Assembly (NCBI RefSeq): GCF_001592745.1
Contig: NZ_LUKD01000008.1
Location: forward strand, 237,491 to 301,490
Direction of reading: 5' to 3'
DNA: 64,000 nt
DNA from: Bdellovibrio bacteriovorus
GTDB taxonomy: Bacteria > Bdellovibrionota > Bdellovibrionia > Bdellovibrionales > Bdellovibrionaceae
Positions within the stretch are counted from its first letter, which is position 1, and every line of letters starts with the position of its first letter. The notes below the pieces were generated by a model, which was not told the DNA's origin, did not search any database, and was given only the letters and a program-made list of their open reading frames with translations. The position numbers were made by a program, and so were the translations under genes. Of this stretch, positions 17,066 through 26,683 are shown one piece after another.

Positions 17066-20000
17066 TCAATCAAAAAGCTGAACACCCGCTGGTGAAAACT
17101 TCAGGACCTGGTTTCTCGTGCTATCGCTGATATAAATATTTCCTGCGCTATCAACGGCGATACCTCGGGGAGAATTAACTTTTCTGCCAAGGCCGGAAGA
17201 GCTAATGGTTGCTTTGAATGCTCCTGTACTACTGAATATGTGCGCAACTCCACCTTGGTCAGCCGCGATAATGTCGCCATTCGGTGAAACAGCCGCATCG
17301 CCTAAAACTTGACTAAATTTACCACTTGTAGACCCCCATCCACCCGACGAAAACAAAAATGTTCCCGTGGGACTGAACTTCAGCACGTGGTAGTCAGATG
17401 CGATATAAAAATTGTTAGAGCTGTCGATACTTATTCCAGCGGGAGAAAAAAATCCACTATCCGGTGTGCCCGCAGTGTCGAAGGCTTCAGTGACAACGCC
17501 CGTATCTGGATTAAGACGTCTGATTTTTGAACCCGTCGAGGTGAAATAAAGCTGACCGGCAGAATCCAAAGCCAAGGCGGTAGCTTTCATTCCGATAGGA
17601 TAGGTCCTTTGCCAATTTCCCGCCGCATCGAACTTTTGAATTCGGTTGCCGTTATCAGCAACAAAGAAACTGCCGTCATTCGTGACTGCGATAGCCCCAG
17701 GATATTGAAACTGGCCGTCTCCGGTACCGTTTGAGCCCACTTTCATCAAGAAATCACCGTTATTATCAAACTGTTGAATTCGGTGATTGTGGCTCTCTGC
17801 GACCCAGATATTTTGAGAGGCATCGACTGAAATTTTTTGAAGAATGTAGAAATGTCCATCATCGTTGGAAATTCTTCGCACCAAAGGCGTTGGGTTTAAA
17901 GCACCATCAAATTTTACGATGCCCATCAAATTGGAATCGGCGACAACAAGAGTGCCTTCCGAGTCGATCGTAAAACTTGAAACATACACCGGAAAGCTTG
18001 TCGGTGACGTTAATAAAACCTGTTTAGATAGCCAAGTGCCCGTGCTGCTGAACCTTTGAAGACCACTTTCGTCTAAAACCAAAATGTCCCCTGAGGAATC
18101 AAGAAAAAGATCTTTGAGGCCACTGAACTGCCCATTTCCAGTTCCGTTGCTGCCGAACTTCATGAGGAATGTGCCGCTGGGACCGATTTTTTGAACACGA
18201 TGATTTCCAGTATCAGCAACAAAGATATTGCCGGCAGAATCAATTTTTATGTCTTCAATGTTTATGAATTGGCCATCACCAGTTCCCGAGGAACCGATAT
18301 TAGCCTGCCACTCTCCAACGCTATTAAATTTTTGAATTATGTGGCGACCGTCAGCCACATAGACGTTTCCTGCTGAGTCTACGGCGACTTCTCTCATGTC
18401 GTTAAAATATCCGTTTTCTGTCGAACCTACTGGGGTCGCTGGTATTTGCATCAGCCATGCACCGGTTGGGCTGAATTTTTGAACCCGCCGATTCACGTTA
18501 TCACCGACATACAAATTGCCTGCAGAGTCTGAAGCAAGACCTTTAAGTGGATTGATCATCCCTTTGAAGGATCCGAATTCACCAATGGTAAAAAGAACAT
18601 TCCCGTGTTTATCGAATTTGCGAACAGACGGTGTCGCTGCATCATACACCCAAAGGTCGGTGCCATGGGCGAAGACATATTTTGGATCAAACGCGGCCCA
18701 AGGACTTCCCAACGGAAATTTGCTGTTAAAGATTTTGTGATCCGAAGCGGCGGCAATGCTGTTACCCCGTTTTAAAAAGGCATAATACGATTTGGGATCT
18801 TTATATAATTTTTGTGGGCGAGTAATGTCCAACGAAGTGGGAAGAGGCCCTGTTTGCCAAGTACAACCGTCCGTAGAATTCACATTCAAGCGAAGGCACC
18901 AGGAGTCATAATTCGCACCCACCATAGTGACGCTGACATTGGCGCTTGTGAAAGGACTGTTGACTGAAAAACTTGTGAACGAAGGCGGGGGAGTGATGGT
19001 CGCAATAGTATCAGCCACATTTCCATCGGAGTCCGTCAAACGTAAAGTCGTCGTACCGGCTGTGCCTGGAGCGGTGAATGTCAATCCACTGACCGAGCCT
19101 GCGCCACTGAGTATGGATGCGCTGACCGGAGGAACCCCACCGGTGTACGTCACGGTGGCGGTGTCGCCAATGCCGACGGCAAATGCATTTCCCGCTAAAG
19201 GTTCATAAACGGTGATGGTCATTTGTGAAGTCATGCTTAAGCTGTCAGTAACGGCGATTGTTTTACTTCCCGAAGTTGAAGCAGAGTAAACACCCGAGAT
19301 GGCATCAATGCTTCCGCCACCAGAAACAATCGAATATGTATAAGGTGGAAAACCATTTGAGGCCGTAAAGGTCACGGCGACTCCCGGTGGCATCGAGGAA
19401 CGATTTACAGCCAGTGAAACAGAAGTAACGACATCAACCAGCGAGGTGGCTGTGTTCCCCAAAGAGTCCGTTATTATAACGGTGTCGGCGGAAGCCGTGT
19501 TGGGTGCCGTATAGGAGCCTGTCATAAGACTGATTGTTCCTGTGCTGCCAACACCCATCGTGTAGGTGTAAGGTGGAACCCCACCTGTCGCTGAAAAAGA
19601 GCTTAAAGTCGAAGTCAATAATCGAGCGCTCGCTGGAGAGGCCGCCAACACTGGATTCACCGTGAGTGTACGATCGAAAGTATTTCCTAAGGAATCTGTC
19701 ACTCGTAAAGTCACAGTACCCGTGCCTCCTGCGGAAGTGTAGGTGCCCGTGCTAGCACCAATAGATCCTGGTCCCGATACAAGCGAATAACTGTAGCCGG
19801 GAACGCCGCCGCTTCCTGTCAGTGTGGCGCTGTTGTTGGCGGCAATAACTCCGTGATTCAGCGAAGAACTCAATGCTGGATTGACGGTGATATTTATAGA
19901 AACTGAATTTGCAAGACTGTCCGTAATTGTGACGGTCGCGGGATTTAAAGATCCATCGGGAGTGAACACTCCGCCTGTCGTGATAGTTCCACCGGTCGCA

Positions 20001-20413
20001 GAAAATGTATAGGGTGGCACGCCATGATTTGCCGTATAGGTATAAGAACTATTTGTGCTTAAGGTCAGTTGTTTCGGAGAAATATCAAGTGAAGCCGTCA
20101 CCGGAATTTTTATGAAAGTCTCTGTGCCGTCACCGTCGGTAATTTTAACAAGAACATCTCCGGGAGTTGTTCCCGGAGTTAACGTGCTTCCAGAAATAGT
20201 GGCATCACCGTTAACAACTTCGAAAGTGAAAGGAGATTTTCCTGTGGCAGGAGTTAGGGCTGATAAATCAAGAGTGTTATCGACACTCACGGTGGGTCCG
20301 GGAGAAACTGTGGCTAGGGGCGTTTTTCCAAGAAGGCTTGCGATATTCGCAGTAACACCGCAACCAGTAATGAGCATCAGACTTATGAGACTGACCCAAA
20401 AGCGAAGTGACAT
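17066..20413 (-). CDS. Giant lipoprotein: Ig-like repeats plus NHL propeller (copy B)
   Basis: This 1115-residue lipoprotein is paralogous to the next gene downstream. The ATG at 20413 is preferred over one 22 codons earlier because it follows GGGG and starts the signal peptide directly; the lipobox is MLITGC. Both copies then continue GVTA. Ig-like repeats fill about residues 45-480 (GGVPPYTY, VTDSLGN). NHL repeats fill the rest (NIFVADTGNHRVQKIGPSGT, NIWVAESHNHRIQQFDNNGD). The Cys pairs of the linker (SWCLRL, DGCTWQ) are shared with copy A. It is probably exposed at the cell surface or in the periplasm; the ligand is unknown. Confidence 0.85.
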   Translation of the reverse strand: MSLRFWVSLISLMLITGCGVTANIASLLGKTPLATVSPGPTVSVDNTLDLSALTPATGKSPFTFEVVNGDATISGSTLTPGTTPGDVLVKITDGDGTETFIKIPVTASLDISPKQLTLSTNSSYTYTANHGVPPYTFSATGGTITTGGVFTPDGSLNPATVTITDSLANSVSINITVNPALSSSLNHGVIAANNSATLTGSGGVPGYSYSLVSGPGSIGASTGTYTSAGGTGTVTLRVTDSLGNTFDRTLTVNPVLAASPASARLLTSTLSSFSATGGVPPYTYTMGVGSTGTISLMTGSYTAPNTASADTVIITDSLGNTATSLVDVVTSVSLAVNRSSMPPGVAVTFTASNGFPPYTYSIVSGGGSIDAISGVYSASTSGSKTIAVTDSLSMTSQMTITVYEPLAGNAFAVGIGDTATVTYTGGVPPVSASILSGAGSVSGLTFTAPGTAGTTTLRLTDSDGNVADTIATITPPPSFTSFSVNSPFTSANVSVTMVGANYDSWCLRLNVNSTDGCTWQTGPLPTSLDITRPQKLYKDPKSYYAFLKRGNSIAAASDHKIFNSKFPLGSPWAAFDPKYVFAHGTDLWVYDAATPSVRKFDKHGNVLFTIGEFGSFKGMINPLKGLASDSAGNLYVGDNVNRRVQKFSPTGAWLMQIPATPVGSTENGYFNDMREVAVDSAGNVYVADGRHIIQKFNSVGEWQANIGSSGTGDGQFINIEDIKIDSAGNIFVADTGNHRVQKIGPSGTFLMKFGSNGTGNGQFSGLKDLFLDSSGDILVLDESGLQRFSSTGTWLSKQVLLTSPTSFPVYVSSFTIDSEGTLVVADSNLMGIVKFDGALNPTPLVRRISNDDGHFYILQKISVDASQNIWVAESHNHRIQQFDNNGDFLMKVGSNGTGDGQFQYPGAIAVTNDGSFFVADNGNRIQKFDAAGNWQRTYPIGMKATALALDSAGQLYFTSTGSKIRRLNPDTGVVTEAFDTAGTPDSGFFSPAGISIDSSNNFYIASDYHVLKFSPTGTFLFSSGGWGSTSGKFSQVLGDAAVSPNGDIIAADQGGVAHIFSSTGAFKATISSSGLGRKVNSPRGIAVDSAGNIYISDSTRNQVLKFSPAGVQLFD

Positions 20414-20529
20414 TTTTATCCCCAAAACACAAAAAAATGAAAACGAACCCGACAGAAGTGTTTCCCTACTCTTCGTCATATTATAGGTGGGTACTGAGCT
20501 AAATGTACGCGATTCGTGAAGGGAGCGTT

Positions 20530-23500
20530 TTAAAGTGAGTCAACGAACAGCTCTAAGAGCTGATTTTGATAAGCATCACTTAGGAAAAACACATGCGATG
20601 TACTAATGACAGGGGAATACCAAACGCCGGTGTTTCCTGAAAGTCCAGGCATATGATTTTTTAAACCCGTTCCATCGGCGTTTACGGAATAAAGACTTAA
20701 CATTCCATCTGCGTCGGCATCTGCACGATAGAACACGCGCGTGTTTCCCGAATACACGAAGAAATCATAGATATCGGCATAAGCAGGCAAGGTGACGAGT
20801 TTGCGTTGTAAAGTCCCGTCCCACTTCACGGCGTAAAGATCCCATTTTCCTAAGGTGTCGATAAGACCTGAATAAACAATCGTGCGATCCGCATCGTCTA
20901 AAATGCGCACGGCTTGCAAAGTATTGGCATTCACCTGACCGCCAGCGTAGGGAGCTTTACTAATTTTTCTTGAATCAGTTCCATCAAAATTAGAACTGTA
21001 GATTTCATAAACTTCCGGCGCCGACTCGCTAAGCGTGATTAAGCGCTTGTTGCTTCCTTCGATGAGCGCTTCAGACCAACTGGTGTTGGCGGTGGCATCC
21101 AACGAAGCGTTGATAGGATATAAAGTTTGGGTGCTGATATTGAAAGTTTTAAGGGCGGTCTTTCCATCTGTTGCCCAATCGCCTTTGATAATAGCGTAGG
21201 AAGAATCCGGACTGAAATTACAGTCTGTCGCCATTCGTGCTGTATCGATGCCTACGTCCACCAGATAATTTGTTGCTGGCGTGGCTACATTTACCAGGCG
21301 TACATCGTTTCGGCGGGCCACCGTGAGGTAACCCCAGTAACAAACCCAAGCAGAGTCTTTCGAAATTGAAAACCCGTTGACATCGAAAGCGGATCCAATC
21401 GCGGCATTCAGGGCGACAGGTGCTCCGCCGGAAAGGGGAATCATATCCACTTCAATTTTTGTAGCCACTCGATAGTCCCATCGCACGACAATGGCAGAAC
21501 CATCGGGTGTGACATCCCATTGATTGATCGTCGTGGTATGCGAGTAAGCCGGTGTAAGTTTCGTGTTGCCTGTGCCATCAAAATTGACGACGTAAATATC
21601 CATCACGGAATCCGCGGCAAGATCACCCATGTAAAGGATTTTGTTCGCAGACTCGATGACTTTGTACTGAGTGATGTTTCCGCCAGACGCTGTGATGGCT
21701 GCGTTCAATTTTAAAGGTGTGCTGGCTGAAGACGTGTCCGAAATATAAAGCTCTTCCTTGCCAGCTGTATCCTGATCCGCGATGTAGATCACCTTTGCTC
21801 CATCCGCTGTGACGGAAAAGCTGCGTATTGTTCCACCACCTGTAGGAAAATTTTTGGTCATTCGCAACACATTGGAACCGTCAGCATCCGCAACATAAAT
21901 GTGCATTTCTGCGTCCAGAGTGGGATTCTGACGGAAAACGATTTTGGATCCATTCGCCGCAGCAAGTGGGGCAGGAACGTCGCCAGAAATAATTTGTGGC
22001 ATCGTAATGCTAGTTAAAGAAGGAGACGAAAGACTGAGAGAAGCTAAGTAAACGCCATAGACATTATCCGTGATAGTGTCGGACTGAAACACGGCCAGGT
22101 TGCGTGTCCAATCGATAAAATAATTCTGATTAGCAAACATCACACCGCCAGTAGCAATGGAAATTGCGGGACTGATTTTTCGAATAGAGCTGCCATCGAC
22201 TGATGCCAAAAACATCTCGTAGCGTGCATCGACCAAAAGATCTGAAATAAACACAACCCGATCACTGGTAGGGCTGACTTTTATAACGGGGTAGTCATGC
22301 GCGAAAGTCGCAATCGAGTTTGTAGTCAATTTTACGGGAGGTTCTGATCCATCTACTTTAGCACTATAAAGGTCGAACTTCATATCGTTGGTGGAGGCAT
22401 AAGCGACTCCTGATAAATCCGCAATGAACAGCACTCGCGTATTGTCCGGAGTAAATACAATCGAATCTTCTTTGTAGCCTCCATTAACGCCGTTGCGTGT
22501 TGCCGCCACGGTGGTGATCTGATGAGAGTCCGTGCCATCAAGATTAGCGACGAAAAGGTCATAGTAATTCGCCGTTGTGGTCATACCGAAGCCCAGCTTT
22601 CGCGAGTCTTGCGACCAGGCGTAGCTAAGCAGATCATTCGTGGAGCTTGTGCAAGCAGGAGAAGCTTGTGTCTCTGCTTTTGTTTCTAGATTTAAAACCA
22701 GCAGCGAATAACAGCCCACGAAAGGTCGATCAATACGATAAGCAAGATATTTAGAATTAGGACTGAAGGCACCGATCTCGACGAAACCTTGAGTTCCTGT
22801 TGCGGAAATATTCGTGATTTCTCCGCTGACCAAAGAAACCACGGATAAGGCGGTATTGGACCCGCTCAAGAAGGTTTGGTTTTCACGGAAAGTCACCCAC
22901 TTGCTATCAGGACTGATGCGATACCCGGCATACACACTTTTTCCGGCAGCCATGGTGGGACTGATCTTGCGCAGATTTGTACCATCTAGTTTCACGGCAT
23001 ACAGGTCAATGCCTTCATCAGTATCCTTGTCGGCGCGGAAAATCACTTCTTCGCCGTTGGGTGTGATTAAGAAATCTCGCACATCACCACCGCTCACTAA
23101 CGAACCGTTCAGTTTAACTTTGGCTCCAGAAAGCACGCTGATGGCGTAAAGATTAAATTCATTGTCGGTGGATTCAATGTCACCCAAAGCGACAACAATA
23201 TCCTGATTGGGAGCTAATAAGTAGTTAGTGACGCCCCCCACGGGATTTGCAGTTGTCGGTCCCATCAACACCTTATCGTCGGTGCCGTCGATTTTGACAG
23301 AATGAAGTTCGCGCAGTTGAGTGCGACCAATGGTAGAGCGCACGTACAGTGCACGTCCGTGTTTGGGCACCGCTGCCAGAAATTTCGAGGTATCAAGACC
23401 CCATTGGCCAGAAAGAGGGTTGATGCGAGTAAGACCTGTGTTGTTGAAATTCACGATGCCTAGATCCACCAGGTCGTCGTTGCGAAGGGGACTCGCCATG

Positions 23501-24249
23501 AGAATGCGCCCGCTGTCTCCGTATTGCGTGAGGATCCGCACAGACGGAACTCCTGTTGCCGTAATATCGGGGCTGATTTTTTGCCAGCGCGGATAGGCGA
23601 TGTTCGCCGTCACTGCCGTCGAAATATTTCCTACGGAGTCGAAGTGTTGAATATAAAAATCGATGGAGCTGGCTGTCTCAGAGGAGAGATTGAGTTTGAT
23701 TTCCCACTTCTGCGATGCTGAACACACGGCCAGATACTCCTGAGAAAGCGACGTCGAGACTTTAACCACATTGAAGGGTTCGGAGCAATCACCGCCGACG
23801 GGATAGTCTGCTTTTAGTGACGACAAAGAATAATTCTGTCTGTTATCCAAGGGGTTCACGGTGACAAGAGGTGGAGTTAGATCCACTGTCACCGTTTCAG
23901 TATCTTCCGATGTTTTTTTCGCTTCGGTTTCTTCTTGGCGAGCTGTCAGGGCGTACTCGCCCTCAGTAATTCCCTCTAGATCCAGAAGCACCACGAAAGT
24001 TTTGTCAGGCAGGCAGGTAGTATTGCCTGAAAAGGAACCCAGTTGAACCTGGACTTCTTTCCCAACGTGGATGCATGAGCCCATCACTGAATAAGAGCGA
24101 TAATTTGAGGATGAAACAGCTTTATTGTTTTCGTCAAAATTTAAGTGCAAGCGATTAATGCTACGGAAGTCTTCAAGCGATGCATCTAAAGAGCAGGCTG
24201 AAGTAAAAAAGCAAATGAGCAGAACGTACCGGTAGATATTTGCACCCAT
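20530..24249 (-). CDS. Giant lipoprotein with TolB-like beta-propeller repeats
   Basis: This 1239-residue lipoprotein has a signal peptide and lipobox (FFTSAC). A short Ig-like region (about residues 45-220) comes first. The rest is a long series of WD40-like TolB-type (PD40) repeats, recognisable by alternating DLYAVKLDGTNLRKISP-like strands and a SPDSKWVTFR-like strand. The number of repeats is enough for two or more propellers. TolB propellers act in Tol-Pal envelope complexes, but tandem, lipid-anchored versions such as this are of unknown role. It is next to the two NHL lipoproteins on the same strand, forming a 10.7-kb block of envelope propeller proteins. Confidence 0.8.
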   Translation of the reverse strand: MGANIYRYVLLICFFTSACSLDASLEDFRSINRLHLNFDENNKAVSSSNYRSYSVMGSCIHVGKEVQVQLGSFSGNTTCLPDKTFVVLLDLEGITEGEYALTARQEETEAKKTSEDTETVTVDLTPPLVTVNPLDNRQNYSLSSLKADYPVGGDCSEPFNVVKVSTSLSQEYLAVCSASQKWEIKLNLSSETASSIDFYIQHFDSVGNISTAVTANIAYPRWQKISPDITATGVPSVRILTQYGDSGRILMASPLRNDDLVDLGIVNFNNTGLTRINPLSGQWGLDTSKFLAAVPKHGRALYVRSTIGRTQLRELHSVKIDGTDDKVLMGPTTANPVGGVTNYLLAPNQDIVVALGDIESTDNEFNLYAISVLSGAKVKLNGSLVSGGDVRDFLITPNGEEVIFRADKDTDEGIDLYAVKLDGTNLRKISPTMAAGKSVYAGYRISPDSKWVTFRENQTFLSGSNTALSVVSLVSGEITNISATGTQGFVEIGAFSPNSKYLAYRIDRPFVGCYSLLVLNLETKAETQASPACTSSTNDLLSYAWSQDSRKLGFGMTTTANYYDLFVANLDGTDSHQITTVAATRNGVNGGYKEDSIVFTPDNTRVLFIADLSGVAYASTNDMKFDLYSAKVDGSEPPVKLTTNSIATFAHDYPVIKVSPTSDRVVFISDLLVDARYEMFLASVDGSSIRKISPAISIATGGVMFANQNYFIDWTRNLAVFQSDTITDNVYGVYLASLSLSSPSLTSITMPQIISGDVPAPLAAANGSKIVFRQNPTLDAEMHIYVADADGSNVLRMTKNFPTGGGTIRSFSVTADGAKVIYIADQDTAGKEELYISDTSSASTPLKLNAAITASGGNITQYKVIESANKILYMGDLAADSVMDIYVVNFDGTGNTKLTPAYSHTTTINQWDVTPDGSAIVVRWDYRVATKIEVDMIPLSGGAPVALNAAIGSAFDVNGFSISKDSAWVCYWGYLTVARRNDVRLVNVATPATNYLVDVGIDTARMATDCNFSPDSSYAIIKGDWATDGKTALKTFNISTQTLYPINASLDATANTSWSEALIEGSNKRLITLSESAPEVYEIYSSNFDGTDSRKISKAPYAGGQVNANTLQAVRILDDADRTIVYSGLIDTLGKWDLYAVKWDGTLQRKLVTLPAYADIYDFFVYSGNTRVFYRADADADGMLSLYSVNADGTGLKNHMPGLSGNTGVWYSPVISTSHVFFLSDAYQNQLLELFVDSL

Positions 24250-24413
24250 ACAAAACTTTTCGGCCTAAAAAGCAAAAACGTTGAGTTTCAAAATGAGATT
24301 TTCAGAATGAAAAATTCGAAAACATGAACGCGAGTTTGCGACAGGGATTTTTAGTGGCTTTGAAGCTGGAAGGCCATCTGGATTGCGAGATTTTCCTCGA
24401 GGAAACAGAAAAG

Positions 24414-24452
24414 AAAAACCCCAGCGTCGGAGGGATGAACACTGGGGTTTTT
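24414..24452. terminator. Terminator after nitroreductase gene
   Basis: An 11-bp stem AAAAACCCCAG / CTGGGGTTTTT with a 17-base loop lies just downstream of the minus-strand nitroreductase gene. It is symmetrical in A/T tails. Confidence 0.75.
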
Positions 24453-24462
24453 GCGGCGGGAT

Positions 24463-25104
24463 CTACTTCACGTACTGAATAATCGAGTCTTCTGCGAAGC
24501 GGACTTTTTTGAGATTTTGAAATGAGTCTTCAGGATGTCTATATCCCAAAGCAACTGTAGCAACGGATTTCCAGCCTGTTCCTTGCAAACCTAAGATTTC
24601 GTCGTAGGCAGCAGGATCAAAGCCCTCCATCGGAGTCGCATCAATCTTTAACATCGCCGCAGTTTCTAATAAGAAGCCCATGGCAATGTAAGCTTGACGT
24701 TGCGACCATACACGAATTTTTTCATCTGGAGCTTTAACTAAATTTTCAATCATCATACTTTTGAAGCCATCCAGGGAGGAGTGGGGGATAGAGCGAACTT
24801 CAGAAATACGATCGATATATTTTTGTATGAAAGCCTCGTCCATTTCTTCTTTATATAAGAAGACGACATAGTGGCTGGCATCAGTCACTTGGGTTTGATT
24901 CCAAGAGACAGTCTTTAATTTTTCACGCAGAGCAGGATTTTCAATGACTAAGAACTTCCACGGCTGAATTCCGTAAGAAGAAGGAGCGAGTTGCAAAGAG
25001 TCCTTTAATACTTCCCAATCTTTTTCTGAGATCTTTTTTGTAGCGTCGTAGCGCTTTGTTGCATAACGCCAGTCTAGAGCTTCTTTAATACTTGTATGAG
25101 TCAT
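24463..25104 (-). CDS. NAD(P)H-dependent nitroreductase-family oxidoreductase
   Basis: This 213-residue flavoprotein belongs to the nitroreductase (NfsB-like) family, which reduces quinones, nitro compounds or related substrates using FMN and NAD(P)H. Typical features are RYATKRYD near the N-terminus (FMN phosphate contact), LAPSSYGIQPWKFLV, and VATVALGYRHPED near the C-terminus. The start ATG follows GGAGA. It is transcribed divergently from an Rrf2-type regulator, an arrangement that often means local regulation, for example of a redox-stress response. The natural substrate cannot be told from sequence. Confidence 0.9.
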   Translation of the reverse strand: MTHTSIKEALDWRYATKRYDATKKISEKDWEVLKDSLQLAPSSYGIQPWKFLVIENPALREKLKTVSWNQTQVTDASHYVVFLYKEEMDEAFIQKYIDRISEVRSIPHSSLDGFKSMMIENLVKAPDEKIRVWSQRQAYIAMGFLLETAAMLKIDATPMEGFDPAAYDEILGLQGTGWKSVATVALGYRHPEDSFQNLKKVRFAEDSIIQYVK

Positions 25105-25145
25105 ATATTCTCCATGATCTGCATAAATGTAACAGACATGAGCAC

Positions 25146-25174
25146 AATATAATGGGATCTGAGTTTAAATGCAA
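25146..25174 (-). promoter_or_regulatory. Promoter of nitroreductase gene
   Basis: On the minus strand TTGCAT (25169-25174) and TATATT (25146-25151) are 17 bases apart, a good sigma-70-type match 42 bases before the start codon. Confidence 0.55.
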
Positions 25175-25219
25175 CAGTAAAACGCACATTTAAAAGTCCT
25201 ATAAACCGCTTAAATTGAT

Positions 25220-25231
25220 TTAGGGCCCTAA
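25220..25231. promoter_or_regulatory. Palindrome in nitroreductase/Rrf2 divergent region
   Basis: TTAGGGCCCTAA is a perfect 12-base palindrome between the divergent nitroreductase and Rrf2 genes, 45 bases before the regulator's start. It is a candidate operator for the Rrf2 protein (inference from position). Confidence 0.4.
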
Positions 25232-25276
25232 GTCCTTAAGATTGTTTATTTTTAGGGATTGAGGTAAGATCTCATT

Positions 25277-25687
25277 ATGGTCGATCAAAGATTTTCTGTC
25301 TCAGTTCATATCATGACGGTCCTTGCTTATCACAAGGGCGAGTTGCTGACGTCAGATCAGTTAGCCAACAGCATTCGCACGAATCCAACAGTGATTCGTC
25401 GTTTGGTTTCTCGTCTTGTCGACGCGGGCCTTTTGGAGTCCTTCAAAGGAAAATCAGGCGGAGTCAAAATCTTAAAATCACCCAAAGAAATTTCCTTGAA
25501 GGAAATTTACACCGCGGTTTGCGATAAAAAATTGATCGCAACACCAGATAAAGAGCCAATGAAACAATGCCTTGTCAGCTGCAACATGGGAAAACTCATG
25601 GATGAAGTGGCCAACGGGATTGAAAAGAACTCCATGGAGTATCTGTCAGGAATTCGCCTTTCTGATCTTTGCGGAAAAATCAAATAA
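25277..25687 (+). CDS. Rrf2-family transcriptional regulator
   Basis: This 136-residue protein is a winged-helix DNA-binding regulator of the Rrf2 family. The N-terminus (RFSVSVHIMTVLAYH), the helix-turn-helix segment LLTSDQLANSIRTNPTVIRRLV and the wing GLLESFKGKSGGVKI are all recognisable. Four Cys are present (TAVCD, KQCLVSC, DLCGK), but they are not spaced as the CX5-7CX5-7C Fe-S cluster motif of IscR/NsrR in the usual place. Direct thiol sensing, as in YwnA/CymR-like members, is more likely than Fe-S. It probably controls the divergent nitroreductase gene and itself. Confidence 0.85.
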   Translation: MVDQRFSVSVHIMTVLAYHKGELLTSDQLANSIRTNPTVIRRLVSRLVDAGLLESFKGKSGGVKILKSPKEISLKEIYTAVCDKKLIATPDKEPMKQCLVSCNMGKLMDEVANGIEKNSMEYLSGIRLSDLCGKIK

Positions 25688-25704
25688 CAATTAAAGAGGT
25701 TGTT

Positions 25705-26259
25705 GTGACTCCTCATCATCTCCCCGAAACGATCGCGGCCTCGCGTGTGACTCTGAAAAAGCACCGTATTGAGCTTGCGACCGAAATGTTTCGTCGTGTG
25801 GATGAAGATCGTGAGCGCTTAGGAAAATTTCTTCCCTGGGTGGCTTGGACAAAAGGTATTCACGACGAGCGCGAATACATCGAGATGACTCACAAGCAGT
25901 GGGCCGACTTTAAGATGTTCGATTACGGCGTCTTTCTTAATGACGGCGATATCTATCTTGGAAATGTCGGTGTGCACACCATTGCCTGGGAGCACAACCG
26001 CTGCGAACTGGGTTATTGGATCGTGGGTGGGTACGAAGGCCAAGGCTATATTAGTGAAGCCGTAAGAGCCTTGGAAAACGTCCTTTTTGACGAAGGTTTT
26101 TTTCGCATTGAAATTCGTTGCTCGGGTGCGAATGCGCGCTCTGCGTCCGTGGCCCTTCGTTGTGGATATATGTTGGAGGGGCGGTTGCGCAAACACTGTA
26201 TCGAAAACGGGCAAAGACGCGACACTCTTATTTACGCGAAACTAAAAAATGGAAATTAA
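25705..26259 (+). CDS. GNAT acetyltransferase, RimJ/RimL type
   Basis: This 184-residue protein has the GNAT fold as found in ribosomal-protein N-acetyltransferases: LGKFLPWVAW early, ELGYWIVGGYEGQGYISEA (acetyl-CoA loop), and NARSASVALRCGYMLEGRLR near the C-terminus. It transfers an acetyl group from acetyl-CoA to an amine, often a protein N-terminus. The GTG at 25705 with AAAGAGG is chosen as start; the ATG at 25669 lies inside the end of the Rrf2 gene and has no ribosome site. It lies 17 bases after that gene and overlaps the next by 11 bases, so the three genes are probably one operon. The substrate is unknown. Confidence 0.85.
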   Translation: MTPHHLPETIAASRVTLKKHRIELATEMFRRVDEDRERLGKFLPWVAWTKGIHDEREYIEMTHKQWADFKMFDYGVFLNDGDIYLGNVGVHTIAWEHNRCELGYWIVGGYEGQGYISEAVRALENVLFDEGFFRIEIRCSGANARSASVALRCGYMLEGRLRKHCIENGQRRDTLIYAKLKNGN

Positions 26260-26431
26260 GAAAACCGACGAACTTCATCGCAAAGCCTGCGAGGAAGGGA
26301 AAGACAGCTATATAGATCCTGAAACTGGCTATCTGGTTTTCACCGAACTTTTTCACAAACGTCGCGGTCAGTGTTGCAACTCAGGCTGCCGTCACTGCCC
26401 CTATAAGAAAAAAGAAAAAACGCCAAATTAG
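26249..26431 (+). CDS. Small Cys-rich protein, DUF5522-like
   Basis: This 60-residue protein ends in a Cys cluster, RGQCCNSGCRHCPYKKKEK, with four Cys that could bind zinc or an Fe-S cluster. The pattern CC-x3-C-x2-CPY and the short YIDPETGYLVFTELFH segment before it match the small DUF5522-type family found in many bacteria. The function of that family is not known to me. The start codon lies in the end of the acetyltransferase gene (11-base overlap), indicating translational coupling. Confidence 0.8.
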   Translation: MEIKKTDELHRKACEEGKDSYIDPETGYLVFTELFHKRRGQCCNSGCRHCPYKKKEKTPN

Positions 26432-26683
26432 AAAACACGTTTTAAGTATTGGCAAAATCCGCACGGGCTTTAGGTAACATAAAACTTGTGAAGCTTCCTT
26501 TGACAGAATCTCAACAGAGGCTGAAAAAAAAGTTTTCATAATTATTTGGAATCGTGTCTCGACACCTGGGACATGTTTAACTGTTCGACATTTCTAAGAA
26601 AACAAAAACACAAGATTCTGTTTTTGAGGCATAGGACTTCTGTAAACCCCTGTTATCCTTGGTTGCAGGTGGGGTGCGTCTGT
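26432..26683. other. Intergenic region before the MotB-like operon
   Basis: About 250 bases with no convincing gene. It includes TTGACA near 26498, a poly-A tract, and the palindrome GTGTC-TC-GACAC (26554-26565). An open frame from 26546 runs into the next gene but has no ribosome site. No clear -10 box was identified. Confidence 0.35.
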
